Of a stretch of DNA of 64,000 bases, positions 26,420-39,519 are shown piece by piece (within the stretch, counting starts at the first letter, position 1; every line of letters begins with the position of its first letter). Origin of the DNA: Neocallimastix lanati (nom. inval.) (taxonomy: Eukaryota; Neocallimastigomycota; Neocallimastigomycetes; Neocallimastigales; Neocallimastigaceae); assembly GCA_016946835.1 (NCBI GenBank), contig JACVTC010000061.1, forward strand, positions 479,501 to 543,500. The letters run 5' to 3'. The notes beneath the pieces were generated by a model that searched no databases, was not told the origin of the DNA, and worked only from the letters and a program-made list of their open reading frames with translations. Both the position numbers and the translations under genes were made by a program.

Positions 26420-27403
26420 TTATTGATCATAGATAGTTGTTTTTAATATAGCTATAGTATAACCAACATTTTCTCCTTGGTTTAAAAGCTTTAATGCTTC
26501 GGTAGCAGTTAATCTTTTATCTTTAAGAGACTTTTCAATATCAAGAGCTTTTTTTCCTGATTCTTCATCACTTACTCCTTCAAATGCTTTTTTAAGATCA
26601 TTTTCTCTGTAAAAAATGAATGGTCCATAACCTTGCTCTTCTTGTTTGGCATAAGTATTAATTACGCTATAAAAGCTCGTTTGAATATTCCAATTATAAT
26701 ACAACACATCTATCTTAACACCATCAATATACTTCTCTATACTTTTAACAGTATCAATAGGAATAACCCCACTGATGAGAGATATAAGGGCACCATTCTT
26801 GTTAAGAAATTCATGAACTTGTTGTATGGCAAGATAATGAAGATCAAGTAAAGCGTCTTTTACTTCTCCTGGAATTTTTTCACTACGCTTCTCAAGGAAA
26901 GCGGTAGAGCTGCGAGATTTATTTATGTCCTCATCTTCAGGGAGAGGAACATTTGGGAGATTTTCATAAATCAAATCAAAACGTTGATTTTCATTTTCTT
27001 TACTTCTAAGGGGTTCAAATAGATCACCAGAATATCCTTTAACTTCTATTTTCTCTGGTTCCAAAAGATTAGATTTTATATTTTGAACACCAGATTTAAC
27101 AACACTTTCTTGAAGATCGGTTAATGCAAGCTTTTTTGAACCGAATACTTCCGCACTTGCAAGAACGTCAAGTCCAGGACCAGAACCGATAGATAAGAAG
27201 GATTTTATCTCTCCAGGTCTCTCCTTTTCTATTAATTTTAGAGCAGGAAGAGCAGAATGAGCAAACCAATCATCATCTTTAGCACCTGGAAGAAAAGAAT
27301 TATCCACTATTTTGATTTTTAATTGTTCTTTAATATGAACAGGTTTTGACTTAATATTTAAATATTCTGAAGTATTAATGTTTTGATATATAACGTCTAC
27401 CAT
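26420..27403 (-). CDS. class I SAM-dependent methyltransferase
   Basis: A 327-residue protein with a Rossmann-type methyltransferase core. Seen: motif I SIGSGPGLD at residues about 71-79, an acidic loop after the next strand (LTDLQ, near 94), a GDLFEPL segment near 125, and a post-motif YENLPNVPLP near 146-155 that recalls the NPPY-type motif of N-methyltransferases such as HemK/PrmC-related enzymes. The C-terminal 60 residues are charged and helical. Substrate is unknown, and a protein, RNA or small-molecule target cannot be chosen. No signal peptide and no intron. The start is the ATG following an A/T-rich leader. Its upstream region (27441-27561) has been copied in inverted form next to the LINE fragment 2 kb away. 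A bacterial-like origin is possible (inference). Confidence 0.85.
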   Translation of the reverse strand: MVDVIYQNINTSEYLNIKSKPVHIKEQLKIKIVDNSFLPGAKDDDWFAHSALPALKLIEKERPGEIKSFLSIGSGPGLDVLASAEVFGSKKLALTDLQESVVKSGVQNIKSNLLEPEKIEVKGYSGDLFEPLRSKENENQRFDLIYENLPNVPLPEDEDINKSRSSTAFLEKRSEKIPGEVKDALLDLHYLAIQQVHEFLNKNGALISLISGVIPIDTVKSIEKYIDGVKIDVLYYNWNIQTSFYSVINTYAKQEEQGYGPFIFYRENDLKKAFEGVSDEESGKKALDIEKSLKDKRLTATEALKLLNQGENVGYTIAILKTTIYDQ

Positions 27404-27440
27404 CTTTCTATTTTTTTTATTTAATGTTTCTAAAATATAA

Positions 27441-27561
27441 ATTTTTGTTTTTATATATTAAATTAAATACTACTATACTTTGTAATAATAATTTAAAATG
27501 TAATTTTTTGAATTTTTTTATTTAAATTATGTATAATTATATAATATTCAAAAATAACAAT
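27441..27561 (-). repeat. 121 bp segment upstream of the methyltransferase; source of the inverted copy
   Basis: Lies 38-158 bases upstream of the methyltransferase ATG, so it probably includes its promoter or leader. It is identical, in inverted orientation, to 25319-25439. A 26 base A run (27562-27587) follows on the plus strand at this copy only. Confidence 0.9.
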
Positions 27562-27587
27562 AAAAAAAAAAAAAAAAAAAAAAAAAA

Positions 27588-29206
27588 TTCCAATTTATAT
27601 AAGTTTTGATATTTTAATTTAAATATTTAAGACATCGATTTAACAATATAATAACAAAATAGAGAATATAATTATATAAGAAAGTATATAATTAATAAGA
27701 ATGAGATTTATTAAAAATAATAATAAATAAATGTAATTTACTTTTAAACAGCATATAATAATATAAGTAATAATAATAAGAAATAATAATAAAAAAAAAA
27801 TAATTAATATTTGAATTCCTTATATAAAAAAATAAAAATATAGTGTAATAGAAATAATATCGCAATATTAGTTAATAACTGATTACTCTAATTAATTGAA
27901 GATTGGCTATTTCAATCTTAAAAGATGTAACAAATAATTTTTGTTAACATATATATATAAAATTAATTTTAATAATTTTTAAATTTGAAAAATAAAATCC
28001 TTATTAAAATTTTATTACACAATTAATTAATATAGTAAATATTAAAATAAATGTACAATAATGAATTAATTATCACAATAAATATTTTAATTAATAGAAT
28101 TAATTTTTTTTTTTTAAAAAATATATATTCAGTTTTTCAAAAATCTGAATTTGAAAAGTAGTATATAAAATTTTGGAACAAATCTTTTTTTTGAGCATCG
28201 AATGAATATTAGTTGACCATGTAATTTAATTGTTAACTAATATTTGTAAAATTTCATGAAAAAAAAATTTTTTTAATTTTTTAGATTTATTTTTATTCAT
28301 GAATGATAAAAGGGAATGCATTATTTAATAGCAGAAGAAAAGAAGTATTCTAAAAATGAAAGTATCAAAGTATTAACAAACATATTGCAAATTTATGATA
28401 ATATCTAAAAGGTAAGTTCATGGTTATTATAAGAACGTAAAAAATAAAAAAAGAAAAGACTTTATAAAAAATTATCTTTAGGACAAATAATTTTAAAGAG
28501 AATATGATTTATTAATTACTGACTACTTTATTTTAAATAATACCATTCATAATTTTTTAGTGTTTTTTATGAAAAAAAAAATTGAACTATAAAAATTAAA
28601 AAAATAAAATAATTTAACAAATTAATTAATTTATTTGAATATTTAGAACTTTATTTAATAGAAAAAGAATTTTAAAAATTTTTTAAAAACTTGATAAACT
28701 AATAATTACTCGAAATACATTTTGCCAAGTTACATTTCCAAATTTGTATTACATTTTTAATAGATTGTGGCATATATCAATTAATATATGAATTATATAT
28801 GGCTTTAAAATAATAATAAATAAATAAATAAACAAACAAATAAATAAATTAATAATATGTTGTATTTGTAATATGGCTTATAGATAATGATTTTAACTTT
28901 AAATATTAAATAATATTTTTAACAAAAACAATGAAATTTTATAAACATCAAAAAAAATATTTCATTTATTTATATTTATAATTATTTTAAAAAATAAATA
29001 TAATAAATAATTAATATAAATAATTATTTAAATAATAAATAATAAATATTTATATATAATTTTATTTTTAAAGAAGTAATTAAGAGTTAAAACAATATAT
29101 ATATAATTATTTATTTTAATTATTAATATTATATTTTTATTATAACTATAGTAATATTCATACAATGAATATTTGAAATTAATAATTGAATTTAATAATA
29201 ATAATA
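27588..29206. other. intergenic, no recognised gene
   Basis: A+T-rich DNA. Around 28316-28400 a short ATG frame ending near a GTAAGT looks weakly exon-like but has no family resemblance. An inverted repeat GAATATTAGTT/AACTAATATTTG lies near 28203-28250. Confidence 0.5.
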
Positions 29207-29212
29207 ATTAAA

Positions 29213-29287
<75 letters not shown>

Positions 29288-29294
29288 CATAATA

Positions 29295-29356
<62 letters not shown>

Positions 29357-29363
29357 CATAATA

Positions 29364-29432
<69 letters not shown>
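29207..29432. repeat. (AAT)n microsatellite with ATCATAATAGT interruptions
   Basis: Two interruptions of the form AATCATAATAGT at about 29285 and 29355 divide three AAT blocks. The identical spacing suggests internal duplication of about 70 bp. The poly-Asn and poly-Ile frames across it are artefacts. Confidence 0.93.
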
Positions 29433-30799
29433 TTATGAATTTGTAAATTCATTAATAATTTTTATTATAATATGATAATAATTAAAATTGTGCTGCATTT
29501 ATAATCAAATACTACTACTCATTGTTTATATTACTAAATGGTCCTATCACAAGTATTTTTATATTGCATTATTATTAAAATTAAATTATTTATAATTTCA
29601 TTATTTTTTATTTTTTCATTTAAAGAAATGATTGACTCATCCAATGTTTTAATAATTGAAGCTAATTTATTATATTTTTTATTCAAAAATAACTATATAT
29701 TTAAATATTATTGTTATATATATGATAATATATATAATAGTATTATTATAAATTATTAATAATCACTTTGAATCAGTAGATATTATTAAAACTTTCAAGA
29801 AATTTCATATTTACAATTTCTTTATTATATCTCAATGCTAAAATTAATTTTTGAGTAATTTTTATTTTATTAGTAATTAAATGTGTACAACCGGAAGTCC
29901 ATGATTTGGTTATAATAGCAACTTTGGAAAATAAATATTTAAAAAGAGAAAATATTTAATTCAAAAGTTTAAGAAAAATATTAAATTTTCGTTTTACCAT
30001 TTTTTATGCCAAAGCTGTCAATTCAGCTTTTTCTACAGAAAAAAACTTGAAAAATAAACTACAACTGGGATAAATTTAAGGCTTTAAAAATAAAAATAAA
30101 TATAAATGTATGTACGATTCTGATTTATACATTTTATACATATATAAAATTTAAATATATTTTTAATTTTTATTCAGAAAAATAACCGAATTTTATTTTA
30201 TTATTCAGTTAAAATGAATGAATCATTAATTCTTTGTATTTTAACTGAAGTTCTGAATTTTGAATCAAGATCATTCTATTAAATTTTAATTATAATTATT
30301 TAAATAGTAAATAAAATAATAACAAATTAATTTCAAATTTAATCTATTATTATTTTATTAATATAGAATTATATAAAATTATAATAAAATGTTTTTATTC
30401 CAATCTTTTTAATAAATACTTTTGAAGACTTTCTACTAATAGAACAATTATTTAATATTAAAATGTCTGAATCTTTTATATATAAATCATATACAACAAT
30501 AAATATAATAAAAAAAAATTTAATAAAAACTTTTTTTGAAATTTTGTTATAAAAATATAGGAATGAATTTAAAGGTATTTATTTATATCTTATAATTATA
30601 AAATTTCTTTTTTTCCGACGTTTATAAGTAATCCCACTTATTTTTTTCCTTCTGAGCAATAAGACGATCATTACTGTAAAAAAGAAATTTTCATCATAAT
30701 ATTTGAAATTTTCTTGGATTAGTAAGAAGAATGAGTGATACTCTTACGCCAGGGACTTTAGTAGCATCGGCAGCGTTAACTCGACTTAAAATAATGCTT
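29433..30799. other. intergenic, no recognised gene
   Basis: Mostly A+T-rich. The patches 29885-29930 and 29990-30075 are less A+T-rich and may be decayed coding DNA, but no family could be recognised. 30725-30800, just before the pyruvate formate-lyase remnant, also looks like altered coding sequence. Confidence 0.45.
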
Positions 30800-31160
30800 T
30801 CTATCTTATTATATATTCTTACTTTTACTTGAAATGTTGTCTATGGTAAAAAGATAGATTCCACTCCCCATGGTCGTTAGGTCGGTCAACCATTTACACC
30901 AAGCTACAAACCAATGCATGAATATGAATTCTCTGATGTTGTTGTTTCTCTTTTTTCTATTGCCAAGGTCAACTATGATACTTGTATGGATGGCATTTAT
31001 AACACTTTTTCTATCGTTTTTTAAAGTGAAACCTTAGAGAAAATACTATGGCTCATCCAGAAAACTATCCAAACCATATTATTCACGTTTCTGATTATGC
31101 TGCTAATTTTTTAAAATTAACACTAACTTAACAAAAGAATGTACTTTCTATGAAAAGATA
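30800..31160 (+). pseudogene. pyruvate formate-lyase pseudogene, C-terminal part
   Basis: Remnant of the C-terminal region of pyruvate formate-lyase, the glycyl-radical enzyme that splits pyruvate with CoA to acetyl-CoA and formate in these fermentative fungi. Seen: NVVYGKK near 30833, QPFTPSYKPMH near 30877, VNYDTCMDGIYNTFSIV near 30970-31015, then in another frame MAHPENYPN near 31048 and VSDYA near 31087-31101. The frame is interrupted by at least three stops and one frame change, and the N-terminal two thirds are absent. In the radical loop the invariant glycine (VSGYA) is replaced by Asp (codon 31093-31095), so the product could not be active even if made. It is a host-gene relic, probably from duplication of a multi-copy gene. 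Confidence 0.85.
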
Positions 31161-31905
31161 TAAATCAATTAAAATTAATTTAGGCTAAATTTATGAATAG
31201 AAAAGATGAAAAAAAAAATTTTTTTTATAAATTAAAATTTATATAAAAATATTAATCGTTGATTTAAAGTTTAATATTCCAATAACTATTTTTAATTTTT
31301 GAAATTTATTTATTAATAATAATTAATTAATTCTTTATTTATTAAAATGAAAAAAAAAAAAAAAAAAAAAACTAATTTTAATTAAATATATAAAATATTA
31401 TTATAAAATATTATTATAGTCATATTTACTATAATGTAAAATATGATATGTAAATAATATATATATAATATATTAATATATTATGCCCAAATTAATTATT
31501 AAATTTTTTTTTTTTTTTTTTTTTGAAAATAAATTTTAATTTTTTATTAAAAACTAGATTTTATTTATTGATCACTATTATACCAAGTATATTTATTTGA
31601 AATTAAAGTTATAAATATAATATATATTTATTATGAAAAAATATATATACATATATCAAATTTTAAAATTTAGGGATTATTTTATTCTAATAATTTTACT
31701 ACAAAATTAAATATATTAAATATTTTAAAATAGGAATAGTGAAATAAAAAAAAAAAAAAAAAAAGTTATATCATTATTAAGTTTAAAAACTTCATTTTTT
31801 TTGTCCACATTTATTATTTGTACTGTATTTATACAAAGATGAAGATGAAGATATTGTTTCTACGTAAACTAATAAATATTGTAATGAAAATGGTAAATAC
31901 CGATG

Positions 31906-31942
<37 letters not shown>

Positions 31943-32065
31943 CTGTATAAGTAGATGCTAGTCTGAATATGAATTTTTGCTTACCTTCAAATTATAATCA
32001 ATGAGCTATGATCCCAATATAAAATGTATAGGAATCATAAATTTTCATTCAATTTTATTATACTA

Positions 32066-32096
<31 letters not shown>

Positions 32097-32142
32097 TATT
32101 AAACTATTTCAATATGAAAGATTAAAGTTATCAATGCTATTA
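31161..32142. other. intergenic, no recognised gene
   Basis: A and T homopolymers, with less A+T-rich patches at 31820-31910 and 31945-32035 on either side of an A run. These could be a decayed gene interrupted by the A run, but no family was recognised. Confidence 0.45.
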
Positions 32143-32270
<128 letters not shown>

Positions 32271-32767
32271 AATAAACAGAAAATCTAATTATTTTATGAA
32301 TATATTATTATTTTTATTTATAATTACTAAATTTTCATATGTATAAAATAATGAAATTTAAATTAATTTTTATATAATTTTTTTTCTTTTTCTTTTATTT
32401 TTATTCCTTAATATTTTATATTTTAATTTAATTTTAATATTTTTCTTATTAATATAATTTCTTTAAATATAAATAAAAATATTAAGCTAAAAAAGTTGCA
32501 TAAAAAGTTAATATTCATTGAAATTAATATAATTTGCTTTAAATATAAATAACTTTAAATATAAATAAAAATATTAAGCTAAAATAGTTGAATAAATACA
32601 TACTAAGTTAATATTCATTGAAAATTAAATATATATATGTATTAACAAATATTATTACCAAATTTTTAATATATATATTAATTATAAATAATGGTCATTG
32701 AAGTTAAAAAAAATTGAATGTTAATAAAATTAAAATAAATAATGAATAATTATAAAGTATATTATTA

Positions 32768-33030
32768 AATATATAATAAATAATAAATAATAAATAATAA
32801 ATAATAAATAATAAATAATAAATAATAAATAATAAATAATAAATAATAAATAATAAATAATAAATAATAAATAATAAATAATAAATAATAAATAATAAAT
32901 AATAAATAATTGAATAATAAATAATAAATAATAAATAATAAATAATAAATAATAAATAATAAATAATAATTGAATAATAAATGATAAATAATTAAATAAT
33001 AAATAGTTAATTAATAAATAATAAATGGAG
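32768..33030. repeat. (AATAAAT)n satellite
   Basis: Same family as the satellites in the first 4 kb, with a few TTG interruptions toward the right. Confidence 0.9.
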
Positions 33031-33551
33031 AAAATTTTTTAATTAAAAATAAAGATAAATAATATATTAACCAAAAGTTGTCATTATTTAATATTAAATA
33101 TTCTTAGAAGTATATAAAAATAAAATTTTAAATTGTAAAAATTTTGAATATTACTTATTAATCTGTTTATAAATAATAATCTTTCATAAAAATTAAAAAG
33201 AATTTATATTAATAATATAAAAAAAAAATAAGTTTATATACGTATATATTTCGTTGATATTAGCTTTAATACATTTAATATATAAATTTTAAAATTTAAT
33301 ATTAAAATAGATTAAATATTAAAAGTTAGTAATAATCTAAATTACTAATAAAAATTACCAATATTATAATTTCATAGTTTTTATAATTATTAGAAATGGA
33401 TAAAATTTATAGAATTTTTTAAAATTTTGGAAATTATTATTATTTATTATTAATTTTTTTTTTTTTTTTTAAATAAAAAAGTTTTCTTGGTAATAAAAAT
33501 TTTTTTTATGATTTATTTGATTTATAAATGAATAAATAAAGCAAAAAAAAA
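33031..33551. other. intergenic, likely promoter side of the BTB-like gene
   Basis: A+T-rich with a T tract at about 33452-33470. No defined promoter element could be chosen. Confidence 0.5.
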
Positions 33552-35315
33552 ATGACTAGCAGAAGTATAACTGAGAAGGAAATAGAATATTTAGAAAATT
33601 GTAAAAAGCAAAATAATAATGATAATAATAATTATATTTTTAAAAATGTTTATGTAACAAATTCTGACCTTTCAGGAGAAATCCCTAAATATGAAAATTT
33701 TATTGATATTTTTGGTAAAGAAGATGCATCAAAGACATACAAATCAATAAATGTTGGAACAATGAATAAGCAATCCTCTAAAGCATTCATATTAAAAGAT
33801 ATTATATCTCCAAAAGTATTATATTATAGTGGAAATAAAGGGTCCCATATTCTTTATGAGAATGAAGGTTTGTATATCTTTATATTGAGAGTGAGGGAGG
33901 ATTTTTTTTTTTTTTTTAAAGATGTTATTATATAATTTAATGATAATTATTAAATACTAGTTTTAAAAAAAAAATTAAAAAAGATATTCTTTAATTATTT
34001 ATAAAGCAATTTATTAATATTTTATTTAATTTTTTTATTTAATTGAAATGAACTGAATTGAATTTGTTTTTTCTTTTATAAAAATAAAAAAAAAAAAGAA
34101 GACAAAAAATTATTAAAAAAGTCATCAAAAAAAAAAGAAAATTTTTTATTAATGGATGATGTTGTTAAATCATCATTAATGTTAACTATATTACCATTTG
34201 ATTATGATAGTAGAAAGTATTTTTGTTCAATGTTTTTCCATATTAAAGAAAATGCTTATTTTCATAATGATCCTATAGTTCCAATATCTAAAGATTGGTA
34301 TAAAGGAATATTAAGTTTTAATATGAGAATAGACAATAAACTTAAAGTGTAAGTTTGTTTAACCAATTATATGTATTATTTCGTATATATAGTAATATGT
34401 TTAATTTTAACAAAAAACAAAATATAATATTTTTAAAAAATAATACTGATATTAATATGAATTATTTATACATATTATAATTACTATTATGTTTATATAA
34501 AACCAAAACTAAAAAATAAAACTAAAAATAAATAAATATTTTTTATATATTAGTAAAAAACATAATATTCCAACAACTCTTGAATTAAATTGGTCCTTTG
34601 ATTTTAGGCCAGCAAATGCATTAATGGAAGAATTAGATTTAGAAGTAATGCATTTTGAACATGATCCATCCATTTTTAATTCTGAAGGTATAGAATTAGA
34701 TTCCATTGAATGGTATGTTCATGTGGGATTAACTGAAGATGTTGTTACATATACTTATCAATCGACAGATTATAAAAATAAATATAAAAAAAATAATGAT
34801 AATGATGAATATAAATTGTATCGAATAAAAGACGCAGATTTTTTTAGAAAAAACAACGAAATACAAAATAAAGATACTAAAACTAATTATTTTCAAAAAT
34901 ATGATTCTAATAAGAAAATATTGAATGAATTAAAAAATAAGTTATGCTTTCTAAGATCAAATGGAATTAATTTTAATGATATTCCTGTTGTTCCTTTTGA
35001 TGAGAATAAAAATAATTCATTCAAATGGCAAAAAATTCCTGAAAGTAAGAAATATACTAGATATAAAAAAATAATAATAAAACAATATGAAGAAGATAAC
35101 ATAAATGAATTCAGAACGAATAAAGATAGCCCTTTAAAATTTAATAGAGTTAAATTATCAAAATCAGCAAATCAACAATTTGGATTTATATTGAAAGCTG
35201 TTATCAAAGGTATAATATTTTTTTAATAATAAAGCAATCATAAATGATTTAAATTAAAATAATAATTAATAAATATACTAACAAACAAACAAACAAAATA
35301 AAAAAAAAGCAATAA

Positions 35316-35378
<63 letters not shown>

Positions 35379-38180
35379 TTTTATAAATGAATATACATTT
35401 TAATTAAATATTAAATACAATGAATTATTGATATTCATAATTTTAATATAAATATTATTTTATATTATAATATTTTATAAATAATTAGGTATATATTATA
35501 TATTATATATATATATTATTATTATTATTATTATTATTATTTTTATTTATATAAAATTTTAAGTTATTTTTATTGAATAAAATAATTTATAACTTTATTA
35601 AAAAAATGAATAAAAATGAATTACAATACAAATTAAATATAAAAATAAGCAAATATAAGTAGCTCTTATCTAAAAGATGAAGAAAAACTTGAGTTATTCC
35701 ATTCTCCTCAATATAAATCAAATGATGTTAATCGTAATAATCCAAAATTTAGATTATTTGAATTCAGATGTATATTGCATAAAGATTTAAACATTGACGC
35801 TAAATTTTTAAATAATGTTGATTATAATTATGACAACAGGGTTGTTGATTCGAATTTGAATGAAAAGTATTTAAAAAATACTTTCACAATGATATTTGAA
35901 ACTGAAAAGTCAGATAATATATATAAACAAATAACCTATATAAGGGAAAAATGTAATATAAAAGAAGGTAAAATATATATAAAAAATAAAAAATAAAAAT
36001 AAAAATAAAATTATATCATAAAAATAAAACTGAAATTAATTATTGTAAATTAAAAAGATATTCACATACAAACAAAAATTTTCTTATTTATATATATATA
36101 TATAATTTTAATCATATAAATATTTTTTATTAATTAATAAATAGTAGTAAAAAATACAGATATAATAATTGATGAACAAACCAAGGAAGTAAAACTAAAT
36201 TTAAATAAAATATTGTTAATAAAAAATAGTGTTTATTTTGAAAATATTTATTCATTATTCAATGGTGATTCTTATTTTTCTGAAGTAAAAGCTAAAGAAT
36301 TTAAATTAAAGAATATCGATTGTATATCATTTTCTCAAATCTTATTTTATTGTTATAATGGATACTTTCCAAATTGTGAATTATATAATGAATACGACTG
36401 GTTAGCTATATCTATTGTAGCTAGGAGACTCATATTTCAAAAAATTGCTGGTTTTTGTGAATATAAAATAAAAGAATTAATAACAAAAGAAAATGTATAT
36501 ATTATATTAGAAATAGCATCGGTATATATAAATATATATTAAAACTTTTAAATAATTATTATAAGTATTTAATAATATTAATTAATATTTACTAATACTT
36601 ATTAATATTAATTATTATTTTTAATTGCTCATAATTACTTTTTATATTATTACTATATAAATATTATTACTATATAAATATTATTATTAATAAATATTAA
36701 TTTTTTTTTCTACTATTTATTTTTTTATATGTCAATAAATTTAATATTATTATATAATATTAATATTCAAATAAAAAACCAAAAGTTATATGATTATCAT
36801 ATTCTAAAGAAATATTGTTATCTGTATATATTATATTATGGAATGGAAAATGAGAATATATATTCAAGTGTAAATAAAATTATTAAACTTTTAATATAAT
36901 TATTATATAATAATTATTATGTATTATATATAAAATAATTTAATTTTTTTTTTAAGTATAAAATGAAAATTAATATTATATTTTTTTTCTTTTAATTATT
37001 ATATTATTAATTATTATTGAATTAATAGTATAGAAGTATTAGTTCTTCTAAAAATAATGATGTAATTATTGATATTGATTCAAGTAACATTAAAAAATCT
37101 GTTGAAGTTGAAATGAAAGAGTATAATATTGATTCATTAAATAATACTGAAAATAATAATAATAATAATAATAATACTGAAAATAATAATAATAATATTA
37201 ATTGGCTCACATCGTTAAAATTAAAAACTTTCTACATAAAACAAAAATTACTTAATTTACTATTATTTTCAATTTCATATATTACATTACTTTCATTAAT
37301 AAATTTCTCTCACATAATTATTTTTCCACTTTATTTTATAACAAGTTGTATATGTATTATTAAAGTTGGTATATTTTTCGATTTCTTCTATATCTATGAT
37401 CAAATATTGGATATCGAATTTCCTGAGAGTACATGGATAGTATTATTATTATCAATAATCAAAGATATTATTTTTCTTCTTTTAAAAGTAATAATCATTA
37501 GTGCAATAAGCATTATATGTTTTTCATTGTGTATAATTGGATTAATAATTGATTTAGTATATTATCTCATTTATAAAGGTATTTTATTTCCAATAATTGA
37601 ATCAGTAAAAATTCATAGATTTATTAACAAAATTATTAATAATTACTATTATGGATTGAAAATTCATTTTGAACAAATTAATCATCAAAAAAAGGAAGTA
37701 GTAAATAAAAATAAAGATGTGAAAAATTATATTATTAGTAATAATGATGTGAATTCTTCATATAATGTAAAGTCTTCAGTTTTAATAAACAGTAATGAAA
37801 ATAATAATGACAATAATATATTAAAAAAAATGGAAAATAGTTATGATTCTTCCATTTATTTTTCATCGAATTATATATTTGAAGAACTGATTAATAATAA
37901 TTTAACTGAATCACCATCTACTCCATCCATTCAAAATTTAATATATAAAGGTAATTTTGCTATATATTATAAATATTATATTGATAAAAACTTCAATAAC
38001 GTCATTATTGATATATGGAAATATAGATTGAAAAAAATAAAAATTTTGAATATATATTTTTTGAGAATGTTATTAGAATTTCCATTACCTTTATCTTTAA
38101 AATATATATTAAAATATGGTAATGGGGAAGACCTTTCTATTCAAAACAAAATGATTATTGATTATCCATGCTTTACCTAA
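33552..38180 (+). CDS. BTB-like protein with C-terminal membrane segments, seven exons
   Basis: Exons that join in frame: 33552-33867, 34099-34348, 34554-35209, 35650-35967, 36148-36521, 36786-36869 and 37029-38180, giving 1049 residues. Each intron has a GT donor (for example GTAAGT at 34349) and an AG acceptor; phases match at all joins. Residues about 115-300 (NFLLMDDVV..., then SIEWYVHVGL) are beta-rich and could be a MATH-like region, which is a guess. Residues about 515-660 resemble a BTB/POZ and following helical region (LKNIDCISFSQILFYCYNG, VARRLIFQKI). From about 740 to 845 come two to four hydrophobic segments, then an Asn/Ser/Lys-rich tail. BTB proteins usually act as soluble adaptors for Cullin-3 ligases, so membrane anchoring is unusual. 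Exon 7's start is the least certain join (37029 keeps phase). Confidence 0.72.
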
Positions 38181-39519
38181 TTTTTAAATTTAAAGTAAAA
38201 AATTATATAAATATAAATATATATCTGTATATTATACTCCTAAATTAAATATAAAATTAAAAAATTCTATTATTATTTAATTTTTTTTTTTTAATATTTA
38301 TTTATTTATTAATAAATTAATAAAGTTTATTTTATTTTATTTTATTTTATTTATTTTTTTATTTTTTATTAATGAAAATTATTAAAAATAATAAAAAAAG
38401 GAAATTATTTATTTAAAAAATGAAATAATATTTCAATATATAATATATATATTATGATTTTTTTAAAAACAAAACAAAAAAATTAAATGTATTTAAATTT
38501 AATAATATTAAAAATAATTTATTAACAAAAATGTGAATATTAAACTTCTTGATTAAATAAAATATATATTATATATATATATTTATATATATATATATAT
38601 ACAAAAATAAATAGATAAAAAAAAGCAGCAAATAAAGAAAAAAGTAAAAAAATATATTTAATAACTTCCATATTTATTTCATTATAAAGAATGAAAAATT
38701 TTTATATAATTATAAAAGATTTTTATTTCTTAAAATTTTTATTAAAGTTTTTTATTGATACAGAAACAAAAATAATACTAATGTAAAAATTATATAATAA
38801 AATTTAAAATATAAATTATAATATCAAATTATATTATTTTTGTTATTAATAATAAAAAAATAATAAAATAGGGGGAAAAAGTTCATTAATTTTTTTTTTT
38901 TTTTCAATAGAATAATTAATTATAAGGATTAAAAAAAATTAGATAATTAAATTGGTATTTAATGATTTTTAAATCTTTAAATATTATTAATTTTTAATTA
39001 AATTATAAAATTATAAATTATCAATTGTAAAAGTATTTATAATAAAATTATTGTTTAAACTTTAATTATTATTAAAGCTTCAAATTATATTTATTATGAA
39101 CCAATAAATATTTTATTGGCTATAATTTTTTTTTTTTTTTAATAATTGTATTAAAGTAAAGTATTATTTATTTCCATTCAGAAAAACCAAAAAATTTTAA
39201 ACTTTAATTTGGTTGAAATTTGTTATAATTGACAAAGAAATTTTTTAAAATAAATAGAATATTAATAATTCATCATAATTGTTGTTTTATTTAGTTATAT
39301 ATCATGTATTTTATTTTTATAATTATAAATTTAAATAATATATATATCAAAAAAGAAAAAAGATATAAAAATAAGGTAAAAATCTCCACTTTATTTTTTT
39401 TTTTTTTTTCTTCGAAATATTAAATTTTAGTAATATCATTAGAACAAGAAATTAAATTAAAAACAAAAATAGAAATAATAATAAAACAAAAAAATATTAG
39501 TAGTAATTAATAAATTCAA
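38181..39519. other. intergenic, no gene seen
   Basis: A+T-rich, with (AT)n near 38560-38600. A TATAAAAATAAGG sequence near 39362 is a plausible TATA box for the next gene, about 155 bases before its ATG, followed by a T tract at 39393-39409. Confidence 0.5.

Noticed and set aside
29186-29452. Poly-Asn and poly-Ile frames
   Set aside because: Microsatellite artefact open on both strands.
31820-32035. Possible decayed cysteine-rich or dockerin-like gene
   Set aside because: Patches are less A+T-rich, but no frame gives a convincing motif.
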